DNA from: Methanobacterium sp.
Lineage (GTDB): Archaea > Methanobacteriota > Methanobacteria > Methanobacteriales > Methanobacteriaceae
Direction: 5' to 3'
NCBI GenBank assembly: GCA_015661405.1
Contig: JACWMK010000024.1
Span: 1-29,145 of the forward strand
DNA length: 29,145 nt
The notes below the pieces were generated by a model. The model was not told the origin of the DNA, did no database searches, and was given only the letters and a program-made list of their open reading frames with translations. Position numbers and translations under genes: made by a program. Of the stretch, positions 1 to 8,525 are shown one piece after another (position 1 is the first letter of the stretch; the number at the start of each line of letters is the position of its first letter).

Positions 1-779
1 TTATACTGTTCCAGTACATCATCTGTAAAATCAATACTTTCACCACCAGTACTTATATTGGAATTTTCCCTGAGATATACAATCTCCCCATTATTTGGAA
101 CGTAAAGAATGTCCTTTATTTGAGAAGCTAAGTTATTATCTTCAACTGGACCTATGTTAATCTTTTCAAGTGGGGTTATATGCCCTTTACCTCTCATGGG
201 ATTTCTATTTTTTTCATTAACCAAATCTTTGATGTCGTGTACTCCATCTCCCACAACATTTGCTGGAACTCTATGCATTACTGCCACAACTTCATCATTA
301 ATTACTAGGAATCTATATTCCTTCCCATGCATGAATTCTTCAATCATTACAGATCTATCATAGTTTAATGCTTCTTTAATTGCTCTAATATAATCATTTT
401 TTGATTTTAAATCCTTAAGTATTGAAACTCCATTTCCACATTTAGCTGATTTAGGTTTTATCACAATATCCATACTTATAAAGTCAGAATATTTGTTTAA
501 AGCTTCATCTATATGATTTACCGTTACACTTGCAGGTACATTAATGTCATGCTCTTTAAGAATTAGCTTTGTTAGTATCTTGTTTTTTATGATTAAGGGT
601 ACTATATATTTATCTGCGGAGGTTCTTGTTGCCTGCTTAATATATTCGATTCTGTTTCCTTTTTTTAAACGAATGAAATTATCATCCCAATCAAGTACTT
701 CAACCTCAACATTCCTTTTTAAAGCTTCCTTTATAATAATTTGAGTTGAAAGTTCAAGTCTTTCATAGCCTTTTAGCAT
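1..779 (-). CDS. ATP-grasp ligase matching the C-terminal half of GshF (partial, 3' end outside window)
   Basis: The reading frame starts at ATG 779 and runs off the window edge, giving about 259 residues. It reads like the C-terminal glutathione-synthetase half of bifunctional GshF: the start (MLKGYERLELSTQ), the IKPKSAKCGNGVSILK segment near residues 105-125, EEFMHGKEYRFLVI, then HRVPANVVGDGVH. In GshF this ATP-grasp domain adds glycine to gamma-glutamylcysteine. The gene follows the glutamate-cysteine ligase gene by 20 nt, and its ribosome binding site (AGGAGATGA, about 10 nt before the ATG) overlaps that gene's stop region, so translation is probably coupled. Cyanophycin-synthetase-type ATP-grasp ligases are related, so glycine as substrate is inferred. 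What is seen is a two-gene version of a protein usually encoded as one. Confidence 0.85.
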   Translation of the reverse strand, partial: MLKGYERLELSTQIIIKEALKRNVEVEVLDWDDNFIRLKKGNRIEYIKQATRTSADKYIVPLIIKNKILTKLILKEHDINVPASVTVNHIDEALNKYSDFISMDIVIKPKSAKCGNGVSILKDLKSKNDYIRAIKEALNYDRSVMIEEFMHGKEYRFLVINDEVVAVMHRVPANVVGDGVHDIKDLVNEKNRNPMRGKGHITPLEKINIGPVEDNNLASQIKDILYVPNNGEIVYLRENSNISTGGESIDFTDDVLEQY

Positions 780-799
780 AAAAACTGGTCATCTCCTTA

Positions 800-2284
800 T
801 TAATTATTAACTAAATGATCTATGAAAATATTATTTTTTAGTGAATTATTATTAGCCCATCTTTTTCCAAACTCTAAAAAACTTTCATTATACTCTCCCA
901 TTTCAATATTAATCTTTTCAGAGGGTAATAATGATATATCAAAAAGCTTTCTATACTCTTTTTCTACACATTCATGATATCTATTATCTTCAGTGTCTAT
1001 GTACATTAAATCTGCTATAGTTCTAAGTCTTTCAAATATCTCTTCTCCCCATGATTTCAGACTAATTTCACCTCCATCATATTTTTTAAGCCTTAAACAT
1101 TTTTTCCTTCCAATAAGTGACACTAAATTCTGATTTAAGTTTATTATGCTATATTCATCGTTAGTGATGGGAGGGCTTTGTTCAAACAGGCAAAATATCA
1201 TGAAAACATGAAGGAATCTCATCTCCTCAATGCTTAAACCCAGCTTCTCAAAAGGGTTTAAATCTAAAATCCTAACTTCCACATATTTTACACCCCTATT
1301 CTCCAGTGCATCCAATGATGTTTCCCCTTTAATAGGAGGCTGCTTTAATCTAATTAAAGAATAAAATTCACTTTCTTTTTGCAAAACATTCCCATTGAGT
1401 TGAATTTGAGAACCATTCCTATAAATACCCAGACTTGAAAATTTTTCATCCCTAGTTGACAACATTCTATGAAGCTTTGTAGAATACTCCTCCAAACTAT
1501 TAAAGTATATATCCGCATCTTGAAGACGATTTGAATATCCAAACCTACTTACACGTAGAGATATTGCACATTGAATGTAATTTTCAATAATATCTACATA
1601 ATTAGGACAACATTTTTGAATTATCATAAGTTCCTTTTTTATAACTGGATAGTAACTAGGATGGCAGAATGGTGATGCGCCAAAAAGATAAATTAAGATC
1701 CAACTGTAGCGTAAAAAGTTTCTTGCAAGTCCGAAATGTATTTCATCAATAAATAAACGTTTATCATTTTTATTTCCAAATTTTTTATATAAATAATTAA
1801 TCATTTCCTCGCCAAAAGAAAAATTGTAGTGAATTCCTGATATCATCTGCATTTTTTTACCGTATCGTAGTGCCAGTCCCTTTCTATATATTTCCATATT
1901 TTTTCCATTCTTAGAACCCGGAAAAGAAGCAATAGGAATTGTCTCTTCAACTGGAAGCTTTGGAGGCATACTGAGCGGCCATAAAAGCTCATCATCTAAA
2001 CCTTTCTCAATGTTAAGGTTTATTGTATTTAATGCTTCATACACTTTTTCAACTGAATTAAAGGGTTTTGTTATCATTTCAATCTGACTTTCAGAAAAGT
2101 CAGTAGTAATATGGGGATTTTTGATTTTATCCCCAAATACTATAGGGTGGGGAGTCAGAGCAAGATCACCAGTGGATAGAACTCTTTGACCCTCTTTTTC
2201 TAAGCCAAAATTGCCTTCTACTAATAATTTTCCTTTATCCTCATTTAAAAAAAACTTTGATATTTCCGAAAAGTCCCATCTCAT
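800..2284 (-). CDS. gshA: Glutamate-cysteine ligase (GshF N-terminal type)
   Basis: This enzyme joins glutamate and cysteine with ATP to make gamma-glutamylcysteine. Family motifs are clear: FGLEKEGQRV near the start, LALTPHP, TTDFSESQIEMITKP, LWPLSMPP, then GLALRYGKKMQMISGIHYNF, SRFGYSN and KYVEVRILDLNPF. These are typical of the type I ligase and of the N-terminal half of GshF. The frame is open to an ATG at 2314, but the start at 2284 (MRWDFSEISKFF) is preferred because GAGG lies about 6 nt upstream. The 494-residue length fits this domain alone. The next gene downstream supplies the ATP-grasp half. Glutathione synthesis is uncommon in methanogens, so transfer from a bacterium is likely (inference). 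No clear upstream regulator is visible. Confidence 0.9.
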   Translation of the reverse strand: MRWDFSEISKFFLNEDKGKLLVEGNFGLEKEGQRVLSTGDLALTPHPIVFGDKIKNPHITTDFSESQIEMITKPFNSVEKVYEALNTINLNIEKGLDDELLWPLSMPPKLPVEETIPIASFPGSKNGKNMEIYRKGLALRYGKKMQMISGIHYNFSFGEEMINYLYKKFGNKNDKRLFIDEIHFGLARNFLRYSWILIYLFGASPFCHPSYYPVIKKELMIIQKCCPNYVDIIENYIQCAISLRVSRFGYSNRLQDADIYFNSLEEYSTKLHRMLSTRDEKFSSLGIYRNGSQIQLNGNVLQKESEFYSLIRLKQPPIKGETSLDALENRGVKYVEVRILDLNPFEKLGLSIEEMRFLHVFMIFCLFEQSPPITNDEYSIINLNQNLVSLIGRKKCLRLKKYDGGEISLKSWGEEIFERLRTIADLMYIDTEDNRYHECVEKEYRKLFDISLLPSEKINIEMGEYNESFLEFGKRWANNNSLKNNIFIDHLVNN

Positions 2285-2314
2285 AAAATCCTCTTTTTCT
2301 ATTTTTATAAGCAT

Positions 2315-3080
2315 TTAATTATTTCAGTACTTCAAAAAAAAACAGTGAAAACTCCCTCATCTATCTATTACAATTAATCCTTCATTAAAATATTATTCAA
2401 ATTTGATTTATATTATTTAAAGAGTATTAACGTGTTTTTATCTTAAACAACACGATTATGAACATCAAATGACTTATTTATTACAGGCAATAAATCTATT
2501 AGCCCACCTTATCTGCCTAAAAATTTCAAAGCTCTTTTTAGGTTTTTAAGAAAATTTTAGGGTTAAATTTGAATATATAAGAATAGTTATATATTAATTG
2601 TTTGATGCTATATATATAAAATTAACTATCGTTAATCAATAACTTACAATAATTAAAGATATGATATAAAAAAAGTTTAAACGATCTAACCCAGTATAAG
2701 TGAATATCGAGAAGAATAAAAAAGACATAGAAAAGCACTGAAAACATTAATAGACTGTTATTAAAGAATAAATGTTCATATTAAATGAATATAACATGTA
2801 GTATACATATATAATTATTATTATCATTTACTCAGAATTTAAATATAAATAGAATGAAATATGTAACATAATTAATTATATTATTTTCAACAAATTTTTA
2901 CAATAAAAATAAAAAAAATATTATTAAAATGACTATAAATAAAATAAAAAAATCCATGGATTAAGGAATAAATTAATACTAACTTGGATTAATGGTGTAG
3001 AGTAAAAAATATTGAAAAAAGAGCATAAAAAGCCCTAATACAAAATAAAATCTGAATGGGACTAATACTATTTTTTTGGT
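2315..3080. other. Long AT-rich intergenic region
   Basis: About 770 bases without an intact gene. It must hold the promoter of the gshA unit (minus) and of the secreted protein (plus). At 2443-2556 the minus strand encodes a peptide-like stretch (KNLKRALKFLGR, stop, GGLIDLLPVINKSFDVHNR) that could be a decayed gene. The plus strand near 2690-2790 also gives peptide-like text broken by several stops. A short inverted repeat AGGCA/TGCCT lies at about 2485-2519. Nothing else is recognisable. Confidence 0.4.
2443..2556 (-). pseudogene. Possible decayed small coding fragment
   Basis: One minus frame reads about 15 codons (ending RALKFLGR), a TAA at 2509-2511, then about 21 codons (GGLIDLLPVINKSFDVHNR) before the next stop at 2443-2445. 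The composition is protein-like on both sides of the stop and base composition is richer in GC than the flanks. No start or ribosome binding site is seen, and I cannot name a family. It may be chance. Confidence 0.2.
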
Positions 3081-3107
3081 TTGTTAATTTTGGGAGGGGT
3101 AGTTTTT

Positions 3108-4112
3108 ATTAATAAATATTTGTTTAAATTATTTCTGTTATCATTTGGTTTGGTTGTAATCTGTTCTGTTGGATTTAAAACTGTATCAGCCCGTAACAAT
3201 GCTCGTACTAATTGTCACAGCAATATTAGCAATAATTTAAATGTAAACAATAGAATGGAACAGCCCATAATAAACATAAATAATGATTTAGATGAGGGTT
3301 GTTGTTCAGTTATAATACAGATTACAAGTAATCATAATGTAGTAGCATTTAGGAGAGATGCAATATTTCCTGCTGAAATAATAATTACACAAAAAAGCTT
3401 CTATGGAAAAAACGCGGAAATACAATACAAAGTCTCTAACGGTCTCTTCTACCATACTGTAATAACTAGTGATGCTTGGATTGTCGCTACTGGAGGTAAT
3501 GGCTCAAAGAATAACCAAAAATTAATGTCACTTGCTGGTCAAATAATGGAAAATGAAAAAATAAACCAGAATTCTATGAAAAAAGCTCAATCCATCATAA
3601 CTAAAATGGGCGTAGGACACTTTTTAATCAAAAGTCCAGACAATTATGTCGGATTTGTAATCTGCTACCAAGGAACTATATTAAATAAATTGTTTAAAAT
3701 GCAAGATGGAGAATTCATCTGTGTACCCAATGCACCGCAATATTATAAGGAAGGAAATTACACTGAATTTAACAGTAACCCCATTATTGCAGCTGCCAAG
3801 ATAGAAGGCACAGATCCTTGGGGATTCAACAGACGCGATGTAATAATTCACGATGTAGAAACAAATGCAAATAACACAATACTCCAAATTTGGGCATCAT
3901 TCGATAATGGATCAATGATTAATAAAACTAGTAAAGGTGGTCCAGATGATATACAATTTTTAAATAATCAAATAATTTATGGAAAGAACTTACCCATAAT
4001 ACCTAACATGACCAAAATCGGTGAAATGAAGTTGGTCAATAGTAATGAAAATGGTAATCCAAAAAGTATTACAAAACGTATATTATCAGCATTATCCGGA
4101 TTTATGAGATAG
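3108..4112 (+). CDS. Secreted protein of unknown function with a putative AUU start
   Basis: The protein has an N-terminal signal peptide (NKYLFKLFLLSFGLVVICSVGF followed by TVSA), then a mature domain of about 300 residues. Notable features are a Cys-Cys pair in DEGCCSVIIQ, FRRDAIFPAEI, VITSDAWIVATGG and GVGHFLIKSP. I do not recognise a named family; it resembles secreted proteins of unknown role in Methanobacteriaceae, and the cysteine after the glycine could be functional (speculation). Start choice is unusual: a strong GGGAGGGG at 3092-3099 is followed by no ATG, GTG or TTG at normal distance, but by ATT at 3108, eight bases downstream, exactly where a signal peptide should begin. In-frame TTG codons at 3081 (upstream of the binding site) and 3120 are poorer choices. 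An ATG-to-ATT mutation is an alternative reading. Confidence 0.7.
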   Translation: MNKYLFKLFLLSFGLVVICSVGFKTVSARNNARTNCHSNISNNLNVNNRMEQPIININNDLDEGCCSVIIQITSNHNVVAFRRDAIFPAEIIITQKSFYGKNAEIQYKVSNGLFYHTVITSDAWIVATGGNGSKNNQKLMSLAGQIMENEKINQNSMKKAQSIITKMGVGHFLIKSPDNYVGFVICYQGTILNKLFKMQDGEFICVPNAPQYYKEGNYTEFNSNPIIAAAKIEGTDPWGFNRRDVIIHDVETNANNTILQIWASFDNGSMINKTSKGGPDDIQFLNNQIIYGKNLPIIPNMTKIGEMKLVNSNENGNPKSITKRILSALSGFMR

Positions 4113-4406
4113 ATTTAAAGAATAAAGAAATAAATTTTGAATACTCTTAAACCCTAGCTAGTTTGCATAAAAAAAACAGATTTATTTTAGAATTTAAGAT
4201 AATATAATTGAATTTGTATAGTCAATATAAGCATTATAGAACCTATAAATTAATTTTAATATAACCTACCAGTGGAAACTGAATTTGTATTAATCATCAT
4301 CTATACAATTATCTGATTATTTTCTTTGATATCCATACTAGTAATCTTAGCTTAATATTGTACTTTAATTCATTTGAACTAAATTCTAGTTATAAATCAA
4401 ACATTT

Positions 4407-4868
4407 TTAGGGTATCACCATAACTGGAACTCGAGCTTCTCTTATTACTCTTTCGGTAACGCTTCCTAACATAAATCGATCCAATGTGCTATGTCGACCA
4501 GAAGCCCCCATTATCACTAAATCAACTTTTTCTTCATCTATTGTATTAAGAATCTCAATATAAGCTTTACCCTCCTTAATTAATGACGTTATATGAGTAT
4601 TTTTACATTTACCTTTGCACTGATTTTCTTCTAAATTTTTTTTAAAATCATTAATTATTTTTTCTCCTTCATCCTCAACTTCTTTATAATAATTTTCACC
4701 TGGAGTGGGTAAAGTTGAAATTAAAAGAGGAATTTTAGGATAATAAGGTTCCACAACAAATAATACAATAATATCACTATTATTGACATCAGCAATATTT
4801 ATAGCATGTTCTGTTGCTCGATTGGAATTATCTGACCCATCAATGGGTAACAAAATTTTCTTATACAT
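4407..4868 (-). CDS. Universal stress protein, UspA family
   Basis: A 153-residue single-domain protein with the Rossmann-like UspA fold. The N-terminus (KKILLPIDGSDNSNRA) holds the conserved Asp after the first strand, and the C-terminus carries the ATP-binding motif MGASGRHSTLDRFMLGSVTERV followed by VPVMVIP, matching G-2x-G-9x-G-S. Such proteins bind ATP, form dimers and support survival under stress; the exact role is unknown. It starts at ATG 4868 with GGTGA about 6 nt upstream. It lies alone between a secreted-protein gene on the other strand and a pseudogene, so it probably has its own promoter. Confidence 0.93.
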   Translation of the reverse strand: MYKKILLPIDGSDNSNRATEHAINIADVNNSDIIVLFVVEPYYPKIPLLISTLPTPGENYYKEVEDEGEKIINDFKKNLEENQCKGKCKNTHITSLIKEGKAYIEILNTIDEEKVDLVIMGASGRHSTLDRFMLGSVTERVIREARVPVMVIP

Positions 4869-4950
4869 TTAATTCACCTTCAAATCACTTATTATTAACA
4901 TCTACCAAAATATTTTAAGTACAAATCTCCATACAAATCTGGCTTTATTT

Positions 4951-5483
4951 TTAGGTTAGTTTAATTGAATTAAATATTTTGTTTGCAATTTTTTGTGATT
5001 GAGTTGTATCATTACCATAGACACTTATGTCGTAGACATTTGTGTTATCCTTGTTAATGAAGGTCCATATAATAATAGATTACGTTGGTGTAATTAGACT
5101 CGTATTCATACTGGTAGAGTTGAACTCCATTAGGATTAGTAACTACTGTGACATTTGATATTAGTTCCCCATAACCTGTTTGAAGATATGTACACATAAT
5201 AATGCTAGATATTTGTGGACTAGGAATTTCTGAGGTTTTACCTAGGAGCATATTAGTAGTATTATCTGTTAAAATAGTATAATTCCAAATATTACTCGAA
5301 TTATTATTATTCTTAGCATTGTATGTTGGTTGCGTCATATTTGAAGGGTAACTGAACATTACAGATCCATCATTATAGGTTGTATTAGTGTTTATGGAAC
5401 TAAGAGCTTGTGAAACCCAGTACACCTATAACCAGAAACATTATTACTATCACTAAAATTCCTATAATCATATTTTTTTTCAT
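4951..5483 (-). pseudogene. Secreted/lipid-anchored-type protein broken by two frameshifts
   Basis: Three successive minus frames join into one plausible protein. From ATG 5483 the first frame gives a signal peptide (MKKNMIIGILVIVIMFLVIG then VLGFTSS) and stops at once. The second frame (5425-5054) gives the mature part, beginning SSINTNTTYNDGSVMFSYPSN. The third frame continues TFINKDNTNVYDISVYGN and ends KIFNSIKLT with TAA at 4951-4953. Both joins need a +1 shift, near 5403 and near 5066. GGTGA lies just upstream of ATG 5483. Methanobacteriaceae have many small secreted proteins with this layout (signal peptide, an Asn/Thr-rich linker, a short alpha/beta domain), of unknown role. Either a recent pseudogene or sequence errors; neither join lies in a long single-base run. 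Confidence 0.75.
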
Positions 5484-5578
5484 AAAATATTTCACCTTTT
5501 CTTGATTTTGAGTTTTCTCTTATCCATCTGATACTCTATAAACTATATTTAAAATCCAGAGGAGTTGTTGATTCATAA

Positions 5579-7306
5579 TTATTTTTCATTTAAAGGAATA
5601 TCCTCTAATTCTTGCGGTTTTAAATCGGCTTCTGAACCTGTTTTAAGCTCTTCATCTTCATGTATATATTTTCCACCACGTAGTACGGATAGTAATGCTG
5701 CTATGATGCAGAATACTGCTCCAATATAAAATGATATATGTAGTGATGGTATGAATGCATTTGCAAGTGTTGCTGGAAACCAAGTAGTACTAGTTAGAGT
5801 ATTGAAGATTGAATGTGGTATAAAGGCTATAAGCGGTGCTGGTAAAGCTGTCAATATATTATTAATTGGATTAAAACCTAGGAAGGCTGAAAATAAAGCT
5901 GCAGTTGGTGGAATGTTACTTATGATGGGTGTTAATTGAGACGCCCCTATATTAGCTAATGAAGTAGTTAAAGCGTCTGGTAATCTTTGAGTTAATCCTA
6001 CTACGATTATGGTGAAGAATATAGCCATACTTGCTGTTGTAGCAGTGTTCTTTAAGGTGAACATCATCCCTGAAGCTACACCTCTATCTTGTGGTGGGAC
6101 AGAATTCATAATAGTAGAGTTATTTGGAGCAACGAACATTCCAGTTCCAATTCCCATCATAAATAAGACTAACCCAAATTCTATGTAGGTAAAATTATAT
6201 GGAAGTGCCGCTAATAAAATGAAACCTACTGCACTAATTATCATTCCACCAGTGGCTATCTCACGGGGTCCATATTTATCAGATAAAGCACCTGAAATTG
6301 GCCCCATGATTGCTGTCCCTAATATGAGGGGTATCATATAAATTCCTGCCCAGAATGGAGTGGATGCGTAACTGTAACCATGAAGAGGTAGCCAGATACC
6401 CTGTAATAGTAATATGATCATGAACATTACACCTCCCTGAGTTAGGGCAGCTAATAAACCCGCTGCGTTAGAATATGCGAACATCTTATTTTTGAATAGA
6501 CTAACTCTAAACATAGGTGATTTAACCCGGTTTTCAATGAAGATGAACAGAATCAATATCACTAATCCGGATATTATTGAAGTTATGACCCAAGGGTTCT
6601 CCCATCCCATAGGGTTGCTGCCGTAGGGTAGTAATCCATAGGTTACTCCTATTAGTAGGAGGGTGATGGCTGAAATGAATGTAATGTTTCCCCATATATC
6701 AATTTTTGTTTTCACTGCTTTGATGGATAGTTCTTTAAGTTTGAATGACCAAATGGTTCCAATAACTCCGAATGGTACGCTAATCAGGAATATATACCTC
6801 CAATTGAATATGGCTAATAATCCTCCTAAAATTAAGCCTGCAAATTGTGCTGATGTTAATCCTACAATGTTGAAACCCATTGCTTTTCCCATCTCATTTG
6901 GTGGGAATACGTCTCTGATTATGGCTGCACTATTTGCAAGGATAAATGCTGCTCCTACACCTTGTATTAATCTGAAAATTACTATTTCTAATGCACCAGC
7001 GTTTCCAGTGGATGGTGTTAGGAATAATAGGATGGATCCGATGGTAAATATTAAATAACCTAACCTGAACATCTTTATTCTACCATACATATCTGAAAGC
7101 CGGCCGAAACTTAACAATAAAGTAGCAACCACCAGTCCATAGCCCATTAATATCCATAATAGATATTGAAATGAATTCTCTGGATTAATATGAATACCGT
7201 TAAAGATTGCTGGAAGAGAAATAAGAACGATAGTCATATTTATCATAACCATAATAGTTGATATTAGAACGATTAATAGAGCTGTCCATTTATACTCCAC
7301 AGTCAT
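5579..7306 (-). CDS. MFS transporter, DHA2 (EmrB/QacA) drug-export type, 14 membrane segments
   Basis: A proton-driven exporter of the inner membrane, about 575 residues, the size of the 14-helix DHA2 group. Motif A is seen as GRLSDMYGRIKMFRLG after the second helix, a motif C-like segment near FILANSAAI-RDVFPP, and GPISGALSDKYGPREIATGG in the second half. Substrates cannot be told from sequence. The start is uncertain: the frame is open from TTG 7336, with ATGs at 7324, 7315 and 7306 and a GTG at 7300. GGTGGTG just before 7306 favours 7306 or 7300. A 22-codon frame with a better ribosome binding site begins at 7358 in another phase and overlaps the start, so the true N-terminus may have been lost to a frameshift. 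The AbrB-like gene upstream may control it. Confidence 0.9.
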   Translation of the reverse strand: MTVEYKWTALLIVLISTIMVMINMTIVLISLPAIFNGIHINPENSFQYLLWILMGYGLVVATLLLSFGRLSDMYGRIKMFRLGYLIFTIGSILLFLTPSTGNAGALEIVIFRLIQGVGAAFILANSAAIIRDVFPPNEMGKAMGFNIVGLTSAQFAGLILGGLLAIFNWRYIFLISVPFGVIGTIWSFKLKELSIKAVKTKIDIWGNITFISAITLLLIGVTYGLLPYGSNPMGWENPWVITSIISGLVILILFIFIENRVKSPMFRVSLFKNKMFAYSNAAGLLAALTQGGVMFMIILLLQGIWLPLHGYSYASTPFWAGIYMIPLILGTAIMGPISGALSDKYGPREIATGGMIISAVGFILLAALPYNFTYIEFGLVLFMMGIGTGMFVAPNNSTIMNSVPPQDRGVASGMMFTLKNTATTASMAIFFTIIVVGLTQRLPDALTTSLANIGASQLTPIISNIPPTAALFSAFLGFNPINNILTALPAPLIAFIPHSIFNTLTSTTWFPATLANAFIPSLHISFYIGAVFCIIAALLSVLRGGKYIHEDEELKTGSEADLKPQELEDIPLNEK

Positions 7307-7358
7307 CACCACCATTTTCTTCATTATTATTAACAAGAATGATATTATTTTGACTCAT
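7293..7358 (-). other. Short upstream frame overlapping the MFS start (leader peptide or lost N-terminus)
   Basis: ATG 7358 is preceded by GGGGG at six bases and opens a 22-codon frame (MSQNNIILVNNNEENGGDDC then GV and stop). It ends inside the first codons of the MFS gene, one phase away. MFS exporters usually begin with a hydrophilic tail of this kind directly before the first helix, so removing one base near 7300 would give DDCEYKWTALL. A translated leader is the alternative. Confidence 0.45.
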
Positions 7359-7550
7359 TTATTTCCCCCAAATGTTTTTTATAAACCTTTTTTGAATCTT
7401 TTTTTTGATGTTTAAACAGAAGCATAGCTACCTTTAATCGTAATCTAAACAAATAAAGCATTTATTTGATTTATTTTATCTAAATGATTTTTTTACTAAT
7501 TTTTTTTTGGTTTATCTACCTCGTAATTGATTTTCTAAATAGTAGTTTGT

Positions 7551-7799
7551 TCATTTTTTTAGATCAGATTTAACAATATCATCAAAGTTATTCATGTTCT
7601 CCAAAATTTTCAGGGCAAGATCCTTCACTATATCCGCTTTTACAATTGCGATTCCTTTTTCCTCATCTCCAACTAACACCAAATTATCTCCCGGTTTCAT
7701 ATCAAATACAACTCTAGCTTCTTTTGGAATAACAATCTGTCCTCGTTCACCTAGTTTGACTGTACCAAAAAAATATTTACCCTTTTTTATTTCTGTCAT
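7551..7799 (-). CDS. AbrB/SpoVT-type DNA-binding regulator
   Basis: An 82-residue protein with the swapped-hairpin AbrB fold: GTVKLGERGQIVIPKEAR at residues 13-30, then FDMKPGDNLVLVGDEEKGIAIVKAD. Proteins of this family bind DNA as dimers or tetramers and act as transition-state or local regulators, or as antitoxins. No toxin gene is adjacent, which favours a regulator. The extra C-terminal helix (KDLALKILENMNN) is common in archaeal members. The start at ATG 7799 has a weak GGGGGATATATTAG stretch upstream. The MFS exporter gene follows after about 240 nt on the same strand and is a likely target. A set of dyad repeats lies just upstream, at 7837-7917. Confidence 0.9.
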   Translation of the reverse strand: MTEIKKGKYFFGTVKLGERGQIVIPKEARVVFDMKPGDNLVLVGDEEKGIAIVKADIVKDLALKILENMNNFDDIVKSDLKK

Positions 7800-7836
7800 C
7801 TAATATATCCCCCATAAATTCATGTTTAAAATATTA

Positions 7837-7917
7837 AGCATATTTTAATATTTCCTATTTTAATGAAATTCATATTTTACTGAATCATATTTTAGTGTAA
7901 TTCATATTTTAATGAAA
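7837..7917. repeat. Tandem dyad repeats upstream of the AbrB-like gene, 32-bp period
   Basis: The core TATTTTA occurs at 7841, 7856, 7873, 7888 and 7905, with spacing 15, 17, 15, 17, so the larger unit is 32 bp. Most copies are flanked as a dyad, for example TTCATATTTTAATGAA at 7901-7916 (arms TTCAT/ATGAA), TTCATATTTTACTGAA at 7869-7884, and TTTC/GAAA arms at 7851-7868. They end about 40 bp upstream of the AbrB-like start. Binding by that regulator is inferred. Confidence 0.7.
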
Positions 7918-7989
7918 TTATTATTTAAACATTTCTATGAATATCATAAAATGAACATAAAAAAAATTATTAAATTAACCAGTTTATTC

Positions 7990-8383
7990 TATTATAATGG
8001 CGTTAGTCTAGTTCCCCACCTTCTATTGGGGGTTATATTCCTAATCTGCAGTTATTATAATTTTAATATCTTCAATCGTAGATTAATGTATATTCTTTCT
8101 GAGTAAATGTTCTGCGTAGCTCGTTCATAATGGGTTTGAATAGTTTGGAATCATACGCACAAACTGTATGAAGAATAAAACACAGAGGATGGAGTGTTTT
8201 GTAACCTACAGCTATATTTAACTTGAAATACAGATAAATAACCTTTAGATTTGCTATAATATCATTGAACTGCTTTATCTTCTAGTATTTTTTTTTGTTT
8301 TGGTGAATTTTAGAGTTCAAGTCCACCGAAATATCGGTAGAATCCAAATTATAATGGTCTTTCCACGCTTTCTTGGTTTGCAT
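7990..8383 (-). pseudogene. Decayed IS4-type (DDE) transposase fragment
   Basis: Reading the minus strand from about 8383 gives KKAWKDHYNLDSTDISVDLN, with the first-Asp motif of DDE transposases, then a stop, then VGYKTLHPLCFILHTV and YDSKLFKPIMNELRRTF up to about 8065. After a phase change, IKIIITAD-EYNP follows with several stops. Order and motifs match archaeal transposases with DSTDISVDLN and DSKLF blocks. Stops, phase changes and missing middle segments show a dead copy; no inverted ends were found. Confidence 0.65.
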
Positions 8384-8513
8384 AATAACATAAAATGTCT
8401 AAAGAGCAATCCATGAGTTATACAATATAACATAAGAAGTTAAGATAACTATTATTTAAATCTTAAAAATCTAGAAACCTATTATTATAATAAATTTAGA
8501 TTGAACAAAAACA

Positions 8514-8521
8514 TTTATAAG
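8514..8521 (+). promoter_or_regulatory. TATA box of the reductase-larC unit
   Basis: TTTATAAG at 8514-8521 lies about 25 bp upstream of the middle of the operator pair, so the predicted start of transcription (near 8545) falls inside the operators. The leader would be about 115 nt. Confidence 0.5.
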
Positions 8522-8525
8522 TAAT

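Noticed and set aside
154..744. Two plus-strand open frames of 66-69 codons
   Set aside because: They lie antisense to the ATP-grasp gene, whose motifs are clear on the minus strand; no ribosome binding sites.
6663..7058. 131-codon plus-strand open frame
   Set aside because: Antisense shadow of the MFS exporter; composition mirrors hydrophobic codons of that gene.
7912..8106. 64-codon plus-strand open frame
   Set aside because: Begins inside the dyad repeats and overlaps the transposase remnant; no ribosome binding site and no family features.
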